Shown here piece after piece: positions 17,046 through 27,301 of a DNA stretch of 64,000 nt; positions within the stretch are counted from its first letter, which is position 1; each line of letters opens with the position of its first letter. The notes under the pieces were generated by a model. It was given only the letters and a program-made list of their open reading frames with translations. It did not search any database and was not told the DNA's origin. Location: NCBI RefSeq assembly GCF_900109165.1, contig NZ_FNZF01000002.1, positions 496,001 through 560,000 on the forward strand, given 5' to 3'. Made by a program: the position numbers and the translations under genes. Source of the stretch: Bhargavaea ginsengi (GTDB lineage Bacteria > Bacillota > Bacilli > Bacillales_A > Planococcaceae).

Positions 17046-19631
17046 TTATGATTTTACAAAAATCAGTTTCCACGTCTGGATGACGACGAAAGGCACAAAT
17101 GCCAGACCATAAATTATATACAACTGTACCTTGTCGAGGGCAGCCGCTTCAAACAGCCCGAACGTCAACACGAGGTTCAGCAAAATCACACCGATCAGAA
17201 ACGCGGTCCAGCAGGCGATGTTGGTAAATAGGCCGAGCCTGAAAATGGAGTCTTTTGAGCGGCAGTTGAATCCATGGAACAAGCGGGCGAGGCATAGCGT
17301 GGCAAAAGCCATCGTGGTGGCATCTGCAGGGCCCCCCGCAGATAATCCATATTGGAATGCGATAATTGTGACAGCTGCAATCAGCAGGCCTTCCGTGGTG
17401 ATCTGCATGACATCCCGCTTGCTGAACAATCCTTCATCCTTGTCCCTCGGCTTTTCTTTCATCACTTTTTTGCTGTGTGGCTCGAGTCCGATAGCAATTG
17501 CAGGCAAACTGTCTGTCAGCAGATTGATAAACAGGAGGTGTGCCGGAAGGAAAGGAACCGGTAGTGCAAAAAGGGAAGCGTAGATCACAACGAAAATCGC
17601 CCCGGCATTTCCGGACAATAAAAACTGGATGGCATTTTTGATATTGTTATACATGCTCCGGCCATTGGATATGGCTTTTACGATCGTTGAAAAATTATCA
17701 TCGGTCAGTACCATCGAGGACGCGTCCTTGGCCACTTCCGTTCCGGCCATTCCCATGGCCACTCCGATATCCGCCTGCTTCAGGGCCGGTGCATCGTTCA
17801 CACCGTCCCCGGTCATGGCAACTACGTTCCCTTTTTCCTGCCAGGCTCTCACAATCCTGATTTTGTGTTCGGGAGAAACCCGTGCATAAACAGAAATCCG
17901 GTCAATTTGGGCCTTAAGCTCTTCATCGGACAGTTTTTCGATGTCTTTGCCCTCTACCGCTTCAGATGGGTCTTTTAGGATACCGATTTGTCCGGCGATC
18001 GCAATGGCTGTGATTTTATGGTCACCCGTGATCATGACCGGCTTGATGCCTGCATGGATACAATCGGCCACTGCCTGTTCCGTTTCCTCCCTTGGCGGGT
18101 CCATCATCGCAATCAGGCCCAGAAAAGTCAGTCCCTCTTCTTGTGCCGCACCCGGGAGTGTCGGGAGAACTTCCTTATAAGCAAGAGCCAACACACGCAG
18201 CCCCCCGTCGGCAAACGAATGGCTGGCCTGTCTGATCGATTCAATCTGATGCAGGGAAATTGCCTGCACACCGCCGGCCAGTTCGATGCGGCTGATTCTC
18301 GGAATCAGAACATCTGTCGCACCTTTGGTGACCATCACCTGCTTATGGCCGATCCGGTGAATTGTTGACATCAGCTTTCTTCTGGAATCAAAGGGGATCT
18401 CCCCGACGCGCGGGTTCAGCTCCCTCTCCGCCTGCTCATCAAATCCATATTGCTTCCCGATGTGTACAAGAGCAACTTCTGTCGGGTCCCCGATTTCCTG
18501 TCCGTCTGCCGTTAAGGCATCGTTGCATAGCAGTGCCATGCGCAACAGCTTTTCGTGATGTTTATTTCCCGGCTGCAGCTGATCATGGCCGAGCATCTGC
18601 CCGTCGGTGTAAAACAGCTGGACCGTCATTTTATTCTGGGTGAGCGTTCCCGTCTTATCCGAGCAGATCACAGAGATATTGCCCAGGCTTTCAACCGCAT
18701 GCAATTTCCGGATGATGGCATTTTCTTTGGCCATCTTCTGTGTCCCGAAAGCAAGGACAATCGTCACAATGGAGCTGAGCGCCTCAGGTATGGCTGCAAC
18801 TGCCAGTGAAACGGCAAACATAAACGAATCCGACAGTTCCCTTCCGCGGATCACATCCAAACCGAAAACGATCACGCAGATCACCGTGATTCCGATGGCC
18901 AGCGCTTTGCCGAATTGATCCAGCCGCTCCTGGAGTGGCGTGCTTTTTTCCTTGGCGTGTTCGAGCAGATCTGCAATCTTACCGATTTCAGTATCCATGC
19001 CGATTGCCGTCACAACAGCTTTTCCCCTGCCGCTTGTGACAAAGCTGCCTGAAAACGCCATGTCTTTCCTGTCGCCGAGTGCGACGTGTTCCCCGCTTAC
19101 GAATTCCGCATTCTTCTCAACGGGGACGGATTCTCCGGTAAGCGAGCTTTCGTTGATCAGGAGGCTGTGGCTCTCCAAGATCCGGGCATCCGCACAAATA
19201 TAATCTCCTGCGTTGATGATCAGGATATCTCCTGTCACGACTTCGCGTGAAGGAATCTGCACGACCTTCCCATTCCGCAATACATTTGCAGAGGGGGCCG
19301 CCATAGCCTTCAGGCTGTTCAATGATTTTTCTGCTTTGACGTGCTGGATGGTACCCAGTGCTGCGTTGAGCAGGACCACGCTCAGAATGACGATTGAACT
19401 CTCCACTTCCCCCAGAAATGCAGAGATGACGGCCGCAATATTCAGGATGATGACCAGGAAATCTTTGAACTGGTCAATGAATACGGCGCCGGCGCTTTTG
19501 CGCTTTTCTTCCTGCAGCTCATTAAATCCGTCTTCTTCCCGCCTCAGCCTGACTTCTTCATCCGATAGTCCCTGCCCGATCGCTTCAGGCTCGTCCAATT
19601 GTGGCTTGACCGGTTTTAGCATGACACTCAT
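17046..19631 (-). CDS. P2A-type cation-transporting ATPase (Ca2+ pump, LMCA1-like)
   Basis: An 861-aa P-type ATPase. The phosphorylation motif [11 protein letters not shown] lies near residue 330, TGE in LTGESVPVE near 160, and [15 protein letters not shown] near 610 is the hinge motif. The M4 sequence is [12 protein letters not shown], as in the Listeria LMCA1-type Ca2+/H+ pumps, and differs from the PEGLP of SERCA and YloB; M6 has [16 protein letters not shown]. Calcium export is the most likely job, but other divalent cations are possible. ATG 19631 ([11 protein letters not shown]) has GGAGGGATC upstream; the frame continues 12 codons further without a site. It is divergent from yyaL and ends at a hairpin terminator. 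Confidence 0.9.
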   Translation of the reverse strand: MSVMLKPVKPQLDEPEAIGQGLSDEEVRLRREEDGFNELQEEKRKSAGAVFIDQFKDFLVIILNIAAVISAFLGEVESSIVILSVVLLNAALGTIQHVKAEKSLNSLKAMAAPSANVLRNGKVVQIPSREVVTGDILIINAGDYICADARILESHSLLINESSLTGESVPVEKNAEFVSGEHVALGDRKDMAFSGSFVTSGRGKAVVTAIGMDTEIGKIADLLEHAKEKSTPLQERLDQFGKALAIGITVICVIVFGLDVIRGRELSDSFMFAVSLAVAAIPEALSSIVTIVLAFGTQKMAKENAIIRKLHAVESLGNISVICSDKTGTLTQNKMTVQLFYTDGQMLGHDQLQPGNKHHEKLLRMALLCNDALTADGQEIGDPTEVALVHIGKQYGFDEQAERELNPRVGEIPFDSRRKLMSTIHRIGHKQVMVTKGATDVLIPRISRIELAGGVQAISLHQIESIRQASHSFADGGLRVLALAYKEVLPTLPGAAQEEGLTFLGLIAMMDPPREETEQAVADCIHAGIKPVMITGDHKITAIAIAGQIGILKDPSEAVEGKDIEKLSDEELKAQIDRISVYARVSPEHKIRIVRAWQEKGNVVAMTGDGVNDAPALKQADIGVAMGMAGTEVAKDASSMVLTDDNFSTIVKAISNGRSMYNNIKNAIQFLLSGNAGAIFVVIYASLFALPVPFLPAHLLFINLLTDSLPAIAIGLEPHSKKVMKEKPRDKDEGLFSKRDVMQITTEGLLIAAVTIIAFQYGLSAGGPADATTMAFATLCLARLFHGFNCRSKDSIFRLGLFTNIACWTAFLIGVILLNLVLTFGLFEAAALDKVQLYIIYGLAFVPFVVIQTWKLIFVKS

Positions 19632-19799
19632 GCGGTGATCCCTCCATCGTGTATGGCTGTATCTCATGATCTGGACAAGTTCTTCATGATGAAGGTATGC
19701 GTCGCACCCCTATTCCATGCGACTCCCGCCGGCTTTTCGGTGCAATTGTTTTTGCCTGGAACAATAGAGGCTATACTTGGAATAGGAAGGAGTGGCAAA

Positions 19800-21857
19800 A
19801 TGAGCGATTCCATTCATACAAATCGTCTAATTCATGAGAAATCCCCTTATCTTCTCCAGCACGCCCATAATCCGGTCGACTGGTATCCTTGGGGGGAAGA
19901 AGCTTTCCGGCGAGCAAAGGAAGAAAACAAGCCGGTCTTTGTATCGATCGGCTATTCCACCTGCCATTGGTGCCATGTAATGGCCCATGAGTCGTTCGAG
20001 GACGAAGATGTTGCAGCGCTCATCAATGAGCACTTTATCCCCGTTAAAGTCGACCGTGAGGAGCGTCCGGATATTGACGCAATCTACATGGATGCCTGCA
20101 TGAAGCTGACCGGACAGGGCGGATGGCCGCTTAATGCCTTCCTCACCCCTGACCAAAAGCCGTTCTATATCGGCACCTACTTCCCGAAAACCGGCAAGTA
20201 TGGCCGTCCGGGAATGATGGATGTGCTGCCGCAGCTGCACGATGTGTACACGAATGATCCGGATCGGATTAAAGAGATCGGAGAACGGATGAAGGAAGCG
20301 CTCGAAGTCCGTGCCGAACCGGGCAACGGGGAAATTCCCGCCTCCACTCTCCATCAGGCATTCGGCCAGCTGGCCCGGCTGTATGACGGCGTCTACGGAG
20401 GATTTGGCGGCGCGCCGAAATTCCCTTCGCCCCATCAGTTGCTTTACCTGTTCCGATACTTTGAATGGCACGGAGAGCCGATGGCATACACGATGGCGGA
20501 CCGGACGCTGGACGCGATGGCCTCAGGCGGGATCTACGACCAGGTCGGGTCGGGATTTGCCCGTTACTCCGTCGATGAATACTGGCTCGTCCCCCATTTC
20601 GAGAAGATGCTGTACGACCAGGCAATGCTCATGCTGGCCTATACAGAAGCATTTCAGATTTCCGGCGATGAACGCTATGCCGGTATCGTGAAGGACCTTT
20701 TCCGATTCATCAGGCGAGAGATGACCCACCCGGAAGGCGGATTCTACTCTGCCCTCGACGCGGATAGCGAAGGTGCCGAGGGCACGTATTATTTGTGGAC
20801 GGTTGAGGAGGTCTTTGCCCTGCTGGAAGAAAAGGAGGCCGAAATCGTCTGTGCTGTATATGACATCAAGACAGGCGGGAATTTCGAAGGCAAGAGCATT
20901 CCGAACATGGTCGGCTTGGACTTGGAGGCGGTCACATCGGAGTTCGGCATTACCGAAGAGGAAGTGGAACGTATTTTGGATGACTGCCTCCCCAAAATGC
21001 TGAAGCATAGGGAAGCCAGGCCATATCCCCATCTAGATGATAAAATCCTCACTTCATGGAACGGCCTGATGATTGCGGCACTCTCAAAAGCCGGTGCGGC
21101 ATTTTCCGATTCGGACATGCTGGAGGCGGCAAAGCGAGCAGCCGGGTTCATCAAAGAGCGGCTCGATGGCGGCGACCATCTGATTGCAAGATGGCGTGAC
21201 GGCGACGCAAAATTTCATGCCTATCTGGATGACTATGCATATCTGATCTGGGGCCTTCTCGAGCTTCAACAGGCCGATGGCGACGAGCGATATGCAAAAG
21301 AAGCTGTCCGTCTTGCCGAAATCTTGGAGGACCGGTTTGCAGACGGACCGGGAGGCTTCTACTTCACAGACCGGGAAGGTGAAGAACTGCTGACGCGGAC
21401 CAAAGATATTCTGGACGGCGCCCTTCCATCAGGAAACGGAATTGCCGCCATGCAGTTGTGGAGGCTCGGCAAGCTGACGGCGGACGAGCGCTGGATCCGG
21501 CGGGCTGAAGGAATCATGGCGGAGTTCGCGGGAGAGGCGGGCCAATATCCGAACGGTACACTCAGTCTGCTCATGGCAAGGATGGCATTCGAGGCCGGCG
21601 GTCGTGAGATTGTCGTGACCGGCAGCCGGACGGATGACCGTTCGGAACTGCTTGAAACTCTCAGGAAAGCTTTTCTTCCTTTTGATGTCTGGACAGAGCC
21701 GGGGGATGCCGACAGTCCGCTTTCCGGACTGACAGAAGGGAAAAGAGATGTCAGCCATCCGCTGACCGCCTTTGTCTGCGAAAGCAATGTGTGCAGATCC
21801 CCTGTCCATGGCTACAACAAGATCCTGGATGCTATCGGATTGGATGAGTCCAGTTGA
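19800..21857 (+). CDS. yyaL: YyaL-like thioredoxin-domain/glucosaminidase-fold protein
   Basis: A 685-aa protein of the DUF255/spermatogenesis-associated protein 20 family. It has an N-terminal thioredoxin-like domain (residues 1-160) with [20 protein letters not shown], where CHWC is the redox motif, then a long alpha/alpha-barrel with repeated segments such as [17 protein letters not shown] and [14 protein letters not shown]. The biochemical role is not established. ATG 19800 has GGAAGGAG upstream and matches the family N-terminus ([21 protein letters not shown] is split here only by its length); the frame is open further left but is not coding. The stop overlaps the TTG start of the next gene, giving translational coupling. 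Confidence 0.9.
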   Translation: MSDSIHTNRLIHEKSPYLLQHAHNPVDWYPWGEEAFRRAKEENKPVFVSIGYSTCHWCHVMAHESFEDEDVAALINEHFIPVKVDREERPDIDAIYMDACMKLTGQGGWPLNAFLTPDQKPFYIGTYFPKTGKYGRPGMMDVLPQLHDVYTNDPDRIKEIGERMKEALEVRAEPGNGEIPASTLHQAFGQLARLYDGVYGGFGGAPKFPSPHQLLYLFRYFEWHGEPMAYTMADRTLDAMASGGIYDQVGSGFARYSVDEYWLVPHFEKMLYDQAMLMLAYTEAFQISGDERYAGIVKDLFRFIRREMTHPEGGFYSALDADSEGAEGTYYLWTVEEVFALLEEKEAEIVCAVYDIKTGGNFEGKSIPNMVGLDLEAVTSEFGITEEEVERILDDCLPKMLKHREARPYPHLDDKILTSWNGLMIAALSKAGAAFSDSDMLEAAKRAAGFIKERLDGGDHLIARWRDGDAKFHAYLDDYAYLIWGLLELQQADGDERYAKEAVRLAEILEDRFADGPGGFYFTDREGEELLTRTKDILDGALPSGNGIAAMQLWRLGKLTADERWIRRAEGIMAEFAGEAGQYPNGTLSLLMARMAFEAGGREIVVTGSRTDDRSELLETLRKAFLPFDVWTEPGDADSPLSGLTEGKRDVSHPLTAFVCESNVCRSPVHGYNKILDAIGLDESS

Positions 21858-22354
21858 GGATTGTCATTATGGGCGATACGCATATGCCCCGTATGGCCAA
21901 ATCACTGCCCCCGCGTCTTATTGAGGAGCTTGATACCGCAGACAGGATCATCCATACCGGGGACTGGCAATCAATTGCCGTTTACGATGAATTGCAACGC
22001 TTTGCGCCTGTCGATGGCGTATACGGTAATGCCGATCCCCCCGAGGTCAGGGAACAATTCGGCAGGGAAAAACGTTTTTCCTTTGACGGCATCATGGTCT
22101 CCCTCGTTCACGGTGACGGGAAAGGCAAGACGACTCCACTGCGGGCCCTGGATACATTCAGGGAAGAACAGCCGGATATCATCCTGTTCGGCCATTCCCA
22201 TATTCCCTATCACGAAAATCATGACGGGATCGTGCTGTTCAATCCCGGCTCTCCTACCGACAAGCGGAGAGAGGCGGATTTTTCGTTCGGTATCCTCGAA
22301 ACGGAAACCGGCAGCTTTACCCTCAGGCATGTTCTCTACAGCAGTAAAGTCTAA
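21854..22354 (+). CDS. YfcE/MJ0936-type metallophosphoesterase
   Basis: A 166-aa calcineurin-like phosphoesterase. Metal ligands are visible in order: GDTHMP near residue 7, HTGDW near 34, GNADPP near 58, LVHGDG near 84 and FGHSHIPY near 112. The family cleaves phosphodiesters in vitro; the physiological substrate is unknown. The start is TTG 21854, which overlaps the yyaL stop by TTGA, so it is co-translated. The last codons read SSKV and then TAA, and that stop lies inside the left terminal repeat of a 248-bp palindromic element (22353-22600). The element may have replaced the original C-terminus, although length and last strand look complete. Confidence 0.88.
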   Translation: MRIVIMGDTHMPRMAKSLPPRLIEELDTADRIIHTGDWQSIAVYDELQRFAPVDGVYGNADPPEVREQFGREKRFSFDGIMVSLVHGDGKGKTTPLRALDTFREEQPDIILFGHSHIPYHENHDGIVLFNPGSPTDKRREADFSFGILETETGSFTLRHVLYSSKV

Positions 22355-22600
22355 AGGGGCTGTCCAATAAGTCATTAATACGATAAAAACAGCAAACGGC
22401 ACGGACTCTGGTGGCTTACCGCGGGCCGGCGCCGAGCCCCGCGTAAAGCGGGGCTCGACACGCTTTTCCCGCAGGACACAAAAGCCTCCTCGAATAAGCC
22501 TCGCACGAAGGAAATGCGAAGCATTTTCGAGGAGTCACCCCGGCGTCCGTGCCGTTTTGCTATATCATGTGCTGAATCCGACTTTTCGGACAGCCCCTTT
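22353..22600. mobile_element. MITE-like element with nested inverted repeats
   Basis: The ends are perfect 13-bp inverted repeats, AAAGGGGCTGTCC (22353-22365) and GGACAGCCCCTTT (22588-22600), extendable to about 21 bp with mismatches. Inside is a second inverted repeat, AGCAAACGGCACGGAC (22391-22406) against 22545-22561, and within it GAGCCCCGC/GCGGGGCTC and CTCCTCGAA/TTCGAGGAG hairpins. There is no coding capacity. The ends resemble those of IS-derived MITEs in Bacillales (inference). Part of the core (22419-22443 and 22463-22476) recurs at 41261-41285 and 41315-41328. Confidence 0.7.
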
Positions 22601-22607
22601 ACATGAT

Positions 22608-23192
22608 CTAGGCATCTGACAGGTGCTTGGTGCAGTTATAAAGCGTGCAGAGGTTTTCCTCATCATGCATTTCCACAACCGTCACTGATGTATTCAGAAT
22701 GCGATCAGTCTGCTGGAGATCAGGAACAATCGCTTGGAGAAGCCGTCTGATAAAACCGCCGTGCGTGACAAGGAGCACATTCTCTTCAGGACGCTTTCTG
22801 ATCTCTTCCAGAAGTTCAATTCCCCTGGCTACCATGTCTTCATCGGGCTCCATTCCAAGAGTGGGCAAAAGCGACCGCCATTCGCTCCCCCATTTTTTGA
22901 CCCGCTCTTCCTCTGTCGTCCCTTCCAGCTGACCGCCGTACACTTCCACCAAGCGGGTATCTTCGACCAGACGCAGGCCGGGATTTGCTTCTTTAATGAT
23001 TTCCGCGGTTTTCAGTGCGCGTTTCAGCGGGCTTGCATATATGATTTCCCAGCCTTCCCCAGCGAGCCGCGCAGCCGCTTTTTCCGCCTCGGCAATTCCT
23101 TCCGGATCAAGCGGTATATCCGAGTGTCCCTGCCACTTGCGTGCCCTGTTCCATTCGGTCACACCATGGCGGACAAAACCGATCCGTTTCAT
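22608..23192 (-). CDS. Histidine phosphatase family protein (phosphoglycerate mutase-like)
   Basis: A 194-aa phosphatase of the dPGM branch with the RHG motif FVRHGVTEWN at residues 5-14 (catalytic His8 region), YASPLKRALKTAE with the second Arg, the acidic LVEVYGGQLEG segment and LVTHGGFIRR with the second catalytic His. The substrate is unknown; relatives act on sugar phosphates, nucleotides or cobalamin intermediates. ATG 23192 is preferred to ATG 23198 because GGGGAGG then sits seven bases upstream instead of touching the start codon. It is monocistronic, and its stop lies just beyond the MITE-like element. Confidence 0.88.
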   Translation of the reverse strand: MKRIGFVRHGVTEWNRARKWQGHSDIPLDPEGIAEAEKAAARLAGEGWEIIYASPLKRALKTAEIIKEANPGLRLVEDTRLVEVYGGQLEGTTEEERVKKWGSEWRSLLPTLGMEPDEDMVARGIELLEEIRKRPEENVLLVTHGGFIRRLLQAIVPDLQQTDRILNTSVTVVEMHDEENLCTLYNCTKHLSDA

Positions 23193-23273
23193 TTTCATCC
23201 CTCCCCTGCCCATCCGTCGGGCTGTTCTCTTTCTTTTTCGACCGGCAGGCGGTGATTCCTCCCTACAGACGCG

Positions 23274-23296
23274 AAAAAGGCCGCAAGATGGCGGTC
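23274..23296 (-). terminator. Short terminator of the EEP-family gene
   Basis: On the minus strand CCGC-CATCTT-GCGG is followed by CCTTTTTCG. The stem is short but the T-run is good. Confidence 0.55.
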
Positions 23297-23312
23297 TTAA
23301 GGAATTCCGTTT

Positions 23313-24182
23313 TCAATTTGACGCCAGTTCGGGCTGTCTTTTATCCGCTGCCGCAACTGGAAACAGCAGCTTAGCGATGATTGGCATATGGTCGGATGCA
23401 TCCGCGCTGATCACACGCACTTCGCCGATGTCCTCAATTCCCCGCGAAAAGATATAATCAATCCGGGCTGCAGGCTCTGACATGCCAGCCCCTGATGGAT
23501 CAGTATACCGGCTCGGGAACGTAAGCGAATCTTCTGGCTCGATCCCGTCAAATGAATCCCTAAAAAGGGACCGGATCTGTTGGATCTCCGGGTGTTCAGG
23601 TACAGCATTGAAATCCCCGGTGATCACTGCCGGGAACATTGAGTTGCCTGCAAGCTCAACAAGCTCGCTTATATTTGAACGAAGCCCGTCCTCGTGCAGG
23701 GACAGATGTGTATTGAATAGACTCAGGTACATTCCGCCCAGATCGATGATGGTCTCCAACACCCCGCGGGGCTCTGCATCTTCCGGAGGTTTCTCGACCT
23801 CCCGGTAAGCGTGGTTTACAGCATATTTGATCGGAAAACGGCTGAGAACAGCATTGCCGTACTTTCTGGCCGGCTGACCCGGAAACAGCGGCGGCTCAAT
23901 CAGGTTTGGCCCGTAGCTGTAAGACATCCCAAGCATCCCGGCAAGAACCTTAGCCTGATCCTCGAAGCCGCTCCGGCCGGAATAATGGCTGTCTACTTCC
24001 TGTAAGGCGACGATATCTGCACCACTTGAACGGATTACGCCGGCAATCCGGCCGAGATCCACTTTCCCGTCCATACCGCAGCCATGAGCAATGTTATAGG
24101 ACATGACGCTGATTGGCCTCACAGATTTTGTTTCCTCGACTGCCATACACCCAGCCTGGGGCAATGCCGGTTTTCCTGTCAT
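23313..24182 (-). CDS. Endonuclease/exonuclease/phosphatase (EEP) family protein
   Basis: A 289-aa DNase I-fold hydrolase. Motifs in order are MSYNIAHG (Asn), ALQEVD (the metal-binding Glu), FNTHLSLH, ITGDFNAVPEH (Asp/Asn) and SDHMPIIAKLLF with the catalytic Asp-His near the C-terminus. Relatives include sphingomyelinase-like and nuclease-like enzymes; no specific substrate can be assigned. No signal peptide is seen, so it is probably cytosolic. ATG 24182 has AAAGGAGAGA upstream; upstream in-frame codons lack a start with a site. Confidence 0.86.
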   Translation of the reverse strand: MTGKPALPQAGCMAVEETKSVRPISVMSYNIAHGCGMDGKVDLGRIAGVIRSSGADIVALQEVDSHYSGRSGFEDQAKVLAGMLGMSYSYGPNLIEPPLFPGQPARKYGNAVLSRFPIKYAVNHAYREVEKPPEDAEPRGVLETIIDLGGMYLSLFNTHLSLHEDGLRSNISELVELAGNSMFPAVITGDFNAVPEHPEIQQIRSLFRDSFDGIEPEDSLTFPSRYTDPSGAGMSEPAARIDYIFSRGIEDIGEVRVISADASDHMPIIAKLLFPVAAADKRQPELASN

Positions 24183-24388
24183 GAAATCTCTCCTTTTGTG
24201 TGGTTTCTCTGACGGGGGAAAAGTTGTCTGTTCCCTTCCTACTTTAGCCACACAACATTATGAGAGTGTAAGGGATTGGTTAAAAATTGTAAAGTTGAGC
24301 TGTTCCGGTTCACGAAATCTACATAAACGGGTGTGAAAAGGGGACTGCGCGGGCAGGATGGGCGCAAAACAAGGAGGCGTTTCCCGAC

Positions 24389-24691
24389 ATGAAGTCTGAT
24401 TCTCTGAAGCATCCTTCCATTCTCCTGTTGCTTCTTTCCATTGCAGATACCTATCTGACGCTAACCGGCATTTCGGGAGGCTATATCCGCGAGGCCAATC
24501 CCCTGATGAATGCCATTTTGGAAATGGAGCCGGCCTATTTCTTCGCGGTGAAGCTTGCACTTCCCGCAATCTTGGTCGCCTTATCCCATGCGATCGGTGA
24601 ATCGCGGCCGGTCCGGATCCTCATGAACGCTGCGCTTATCGTCTATGTCACCGTATTTTTATTGCATGCGTTCTGGATCGCCCTGATCTGA
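24389..24691 (+). CDS. Small membrane protein with DUF5658
   Basis: A 100-aa protein with three to four hydrophobic helices (ILLLLLSIADTYLTL, YFFAVKLALPAILVALSHAI, ILMNAALIVYVTVFLLHAFW). The SIADTYLTLTGISGGYIREANPLM stretch, split by its length, is the DUF5658 signature (D-T...G..EANP.M). Function unknown. AAGGAGG lies about 10 bases before ATG 24389. Its 3' end overlaps the convergent helD gene by 33 bp, so transcripts of the two genes are complementary at their ends. Confidence 0.82.
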   Translation: MKSDSLKHPSILLLLLSIADTYLTLTGISGGYIREANPLMNAILEMEPAYFFAVKLALPAILVALSHAIGESRPVRILMNAALIVYVTVFLLHAFWIALI

Positions 24692-26920
24692 GCGCTTGCC
24701 CAGGAACATACTGAAGTCGCCGATCAGATGAAGTTCATGCATCGGACGGGTCATGGCGACATACAGGATCTTCCGATCAAGTTCACTATCCCTGAACGGG
24801 TCCCTGAACGCAGCGACCATCACTGCATCAAACTCCAGGCCCTTTGCAAGATGTCCCGGTACAACAAGGAGGCGGCCAGATTCGGGACCCGATCCGCGGC
24901 CTAGCAGCATCACCTCATGATCGAGAGCTGCAAGCCGTGCAACCATTTCCTCCGCCTCTCGCGAAGTTTTTGTGATCAATGCGACCGAACGATGGCCTTT
25001 GGCCCGAATTGCCCGGTAGAGGTCATGCACCGCACCCGGATTAAACGACTCTGCCCAGTGCACCTCCGGGACAGGTCCGCGGCGGACCACCGGTTCAACG
25101 AGCGGAAGCCCTGCAGCAATCCCACCAAGAACGCCGTTTGCGGCTTCCATGATCTCCGCGGTTGTCCGGTAGCTTTTCTGGAGGGTCCGGAAGGCTGCAC
25201 GCGGAAACAGATCCCGGACCGTCTCCCAGTCCCTTACTGACCGGTAGGAATGGATGCCCTGGGCAAGATCCCCGACAATGGTGAACATGTCCGTATCAAG
25301 GGCATCACGGAGGGCGGCCAACTGGAAGGCACTATAATCCTGCGCTTCATCGATGAATACCGCACGCATTTTCCACGGTTCAGGAATTCCCTTCAGGCGG
25401 GCCTGCAGATAAAGAAGCGCCGCCAAGTCCTCGGTTTCCCATTGTCCGGCATGTGAGGTCCGGATGAAGGCCTCTCTTTCCCCTGCCGTCCATTCAGGTG
25501 CAGTTTTACGGATCAGTTCTTCGTCAGTGCACCAGTTGCGGTACAACTTCTTGATGTTGAAGGCTGAAAAGCGTTTCATATAGGCTGCGGCTGTTTTCTT
25601 ACCTTCCTTCCCAATGGCCGGGAGCCGCTCATCACGTTCATCAATCAGCCGGGTTGTCTGTTCACGGCGCCTGCGGTCATCCCGGATACCGAACAGGGCC
25701 TTGTCGAGAGCCTGCTCATACCGGGCAGTAAGGGTATTCAGGATTTCTTTCCTCTTCCTGGCGGTCTCCGTCTTGAGGATCCCTGCAATCCGGTCAAGCC
25801 TCTTCTGCAAGGGCAGGTAACTGAATTCTTTCTTGAACAATCTGCGGAGCCGTTCTTTTTTGATGATCCGGAATTTCTCGATATATACATCTTCAAACAG
25901 GTTCATCGTGTCCCGCTCAATGAGGGACACATAGCGGTCGAGTGCATCCCGGAAGCCAAGTGATCCCTTTAGCCGGGAAAGGAGGACCATCTCCCGGTTC
26001 ATTTCACTACCTTCGGCGAGCAGTTCCAGCTTCCTGTCCGGGTCCGCTAACTTCAACTTTAGTCCGGTCGCCCCAAGCACAAATGTTTCAAAGGTGGTCT
26101 GCCTGATTTTGTCTACACCGAGTTCGGGGAGGACATCCCTGATATATCCAATAAACAATTCACTCGGTGCAAGAATCATCAGCTTCTCCGGATGAAAGTG
26201 CGCGCCCATCGTATAGAGGAAATAGGAGATGCGATGGAGGGCAATTGTCGTTTTGCCGCTTCCCGCCGCCCCCTGGACGATGATCGGCCTTTTCAGGTTG
26301 GCCCGGATGATGTCATTCTGCTCCTTCTGGATCGTTGAGACGATTTCCGTCAGCCGGACATCGGCCTTGCCGGAAAGCGCCTCCTGCAGAAGTTCATCAT
26401 TCGTTGTAAGATCGACATCCCGGATATCCTTGAGCTCACCACCTTCGATCTTGTACTGGCGCTTGGCAAACAGATGGCCGCTGTTTTCCTCACCGTTCAC
26501 CACATAGGTGACATCCCCGATCCTTCCGTCATAGTAGACATTCGCGACCGGAGAACGCCAGTCCACGATGACAGGTTCTTGCGTCTCCCGATGGAATAGC
26601 GAGGTCTTGCCAATGTAGAGAAGTTCCGCCCCTTCTCCATCTTTTTTGAAATGGATCCTTGCAAAGTAAGGATTCTGAAGGACGCCTTCCAGCTCTTCCT
26701 GCCGGCCTGACGCCATCTCGAAAAATCGGGCGTTCGTCAGGATATTGATGTAGCTCAGACTGGAATCCAGATGTTCCAAATCCCCCATGGACCGCCGGAT
26801 ATTCTCCCTGGATGCAGCGGCTTCCCGCTCGGTTTCACCGAGCAGCCGTTGCATATATTCTTTTGTATATTCCAGCCGGTCCAATTCTTCAGCATAATCC
26901 GGATGATCACTCGCTGCCAC
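24659..26920 (-). CDS. helD: HelD-like superfamily I helicase (RNA polymerase-associated)
   Basis: This 753-aa protein has the HelD layout: an N-terminal coiled-coil arm (residues 1-90, rich in Glu/Arg/Leu) and UvrD-like ATPase halves. Walker A is VQGAAGSGKTTIALHRISYF near residue 216, Walker B is AVFIDEAQDYSAFQLA near 520, LQKSYRTTAEI is motif IV, and KGLEFDAVMVAAF with YVAMTRPMHELHLIG are motifs V and VI. In B. subtilis HelD frees stalled RNA polymerase from DNA and nucleic acids and helps recycling. The start is GTG 26920 after GGGGGGAG. Length is close to B. subtilis HelD (about 774). It overlaps the convergent DUF5658 gene. Confidence 0.9.
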   Translation of the reverse strand: MAASDHPDYAEELDRLEYTKEYMQRLLGETEREAAASRENIRRSMGDLEHLDSSLSYINILTNARFFEMASGRQEELEGVLQNPYFARIHFKKDGEGAELLYIGKTSLFHRETQEPVIVDWRSPVANVYYDGRIGDVTYVVNGEENSGHLFAKRQYKIEGGELKDIRDVDLTTNDELLQEALSGKADVRLTEIVSTIQKEQNDIIRANLKRPIIVQGAAGSGKTTIALHRISYFLYTMGAHFHPEKLMILAPSELFIGYIRDVLPELGVDKIRQTTFETFVLGATGLKLKLADPDRKLELLAEGSEMNREMVLLSRLKGSLGFRDALDRYVSLIERDTMNLFEDVYIEKFRIIKKERLRRLFKKEFSYLPLQKRLDRIAGILKTETARKRKEILNTLTARYEQALDKALFGIRDDRRRREQTTRLIDERDERLPAIGKEGKKTAAAYMKRFSAFNIKKLYRNWCTDEELIRKTAPEWTAGEREAFIRTSHAGQWETEDLAALLYLQARLKGIPEPWKMRAVFIDEAQDYSAFQLAALRDALDTDMFTIVGDLAQGIHSYRSVRDWETVRDLFPRAAFRTLQKSYRTTAEIMEAANGVLGGIAAGLPLVEPVVRRGPVPEVHWAESFNPGAVHDLYRAIRAKGHRSVALITKTSREAEEMVARLAALDHEVMLLGRGSGPESGRLLVVPGHLAKGLEFDAVMVAAFRDPFRDSELDRKILYVAMTRPMHELHLIGDFSMFLGKRSDQGDPERMQ

Positions 26921-27007
26921 CGCACTCCCCCCTTACATCCCTTTGTCACAGCAGAAAACAGGACAGCATTGTACCACTGCAGTCCGGCAGCTTCAAGCGG
27001 GTCTTCC

Positions 27008-27301
27008 TCAAACCTGCTCTGACCTCTTGTAGATCCCGCCATCGTCCGAGCGCTCCATCATTCCGTAATCCACAAAAAATCTGCGGATCGTCGCAAAGTC
27101 CGGATAGGCCTGTTTTAGGATTTCATTCACTTCCCGCTCACTGTAGGCTCTTCCTTTTTCAAAGCGGCTTGCCAGATGTTCAGCTACAATGAACTTCCTT
27201 TTCTCTTTAGAAGGAAAAACATCCAGCGGTCCGTGAGGCCCTTCCCGGAATAAATTCTTCAATGTCTGTTCGCGTTCTTTATCGGTTATGATAAAACTCA
27301 C
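27008..27301 (-). CDS. DUF2087 domain protein
   Basis: A 97-aa protein with the DUF2087 pattern: FPSKEKRKFIVAEHLASRFE, then YSEREVNEIL, then DFATIRRFFVDYGMMER. The domain looks like a small winged helix often fused to transcription factors; as a stand-alone protein its role is unknown. The start GTG 27301 overlaps the stop of the upstream GNAT gene by GTGA, so the two are translationally coupled. Confidence 0.85.
   Translation of the reverse strand: MSFIITDKEREQTLKNLFREGPHGPLDVFPSKEKRKFIVAEHLASRFEKGRAYSEREVNEILKQAYPDFATIRRFFVDYGMMERSDDGGIYKRSEQV

Noticed and set aside
26229..26507. 92-codon plus-strand frame opposite helD
   Set aside because: Shadow of the ATPase region of helD, no start signal.
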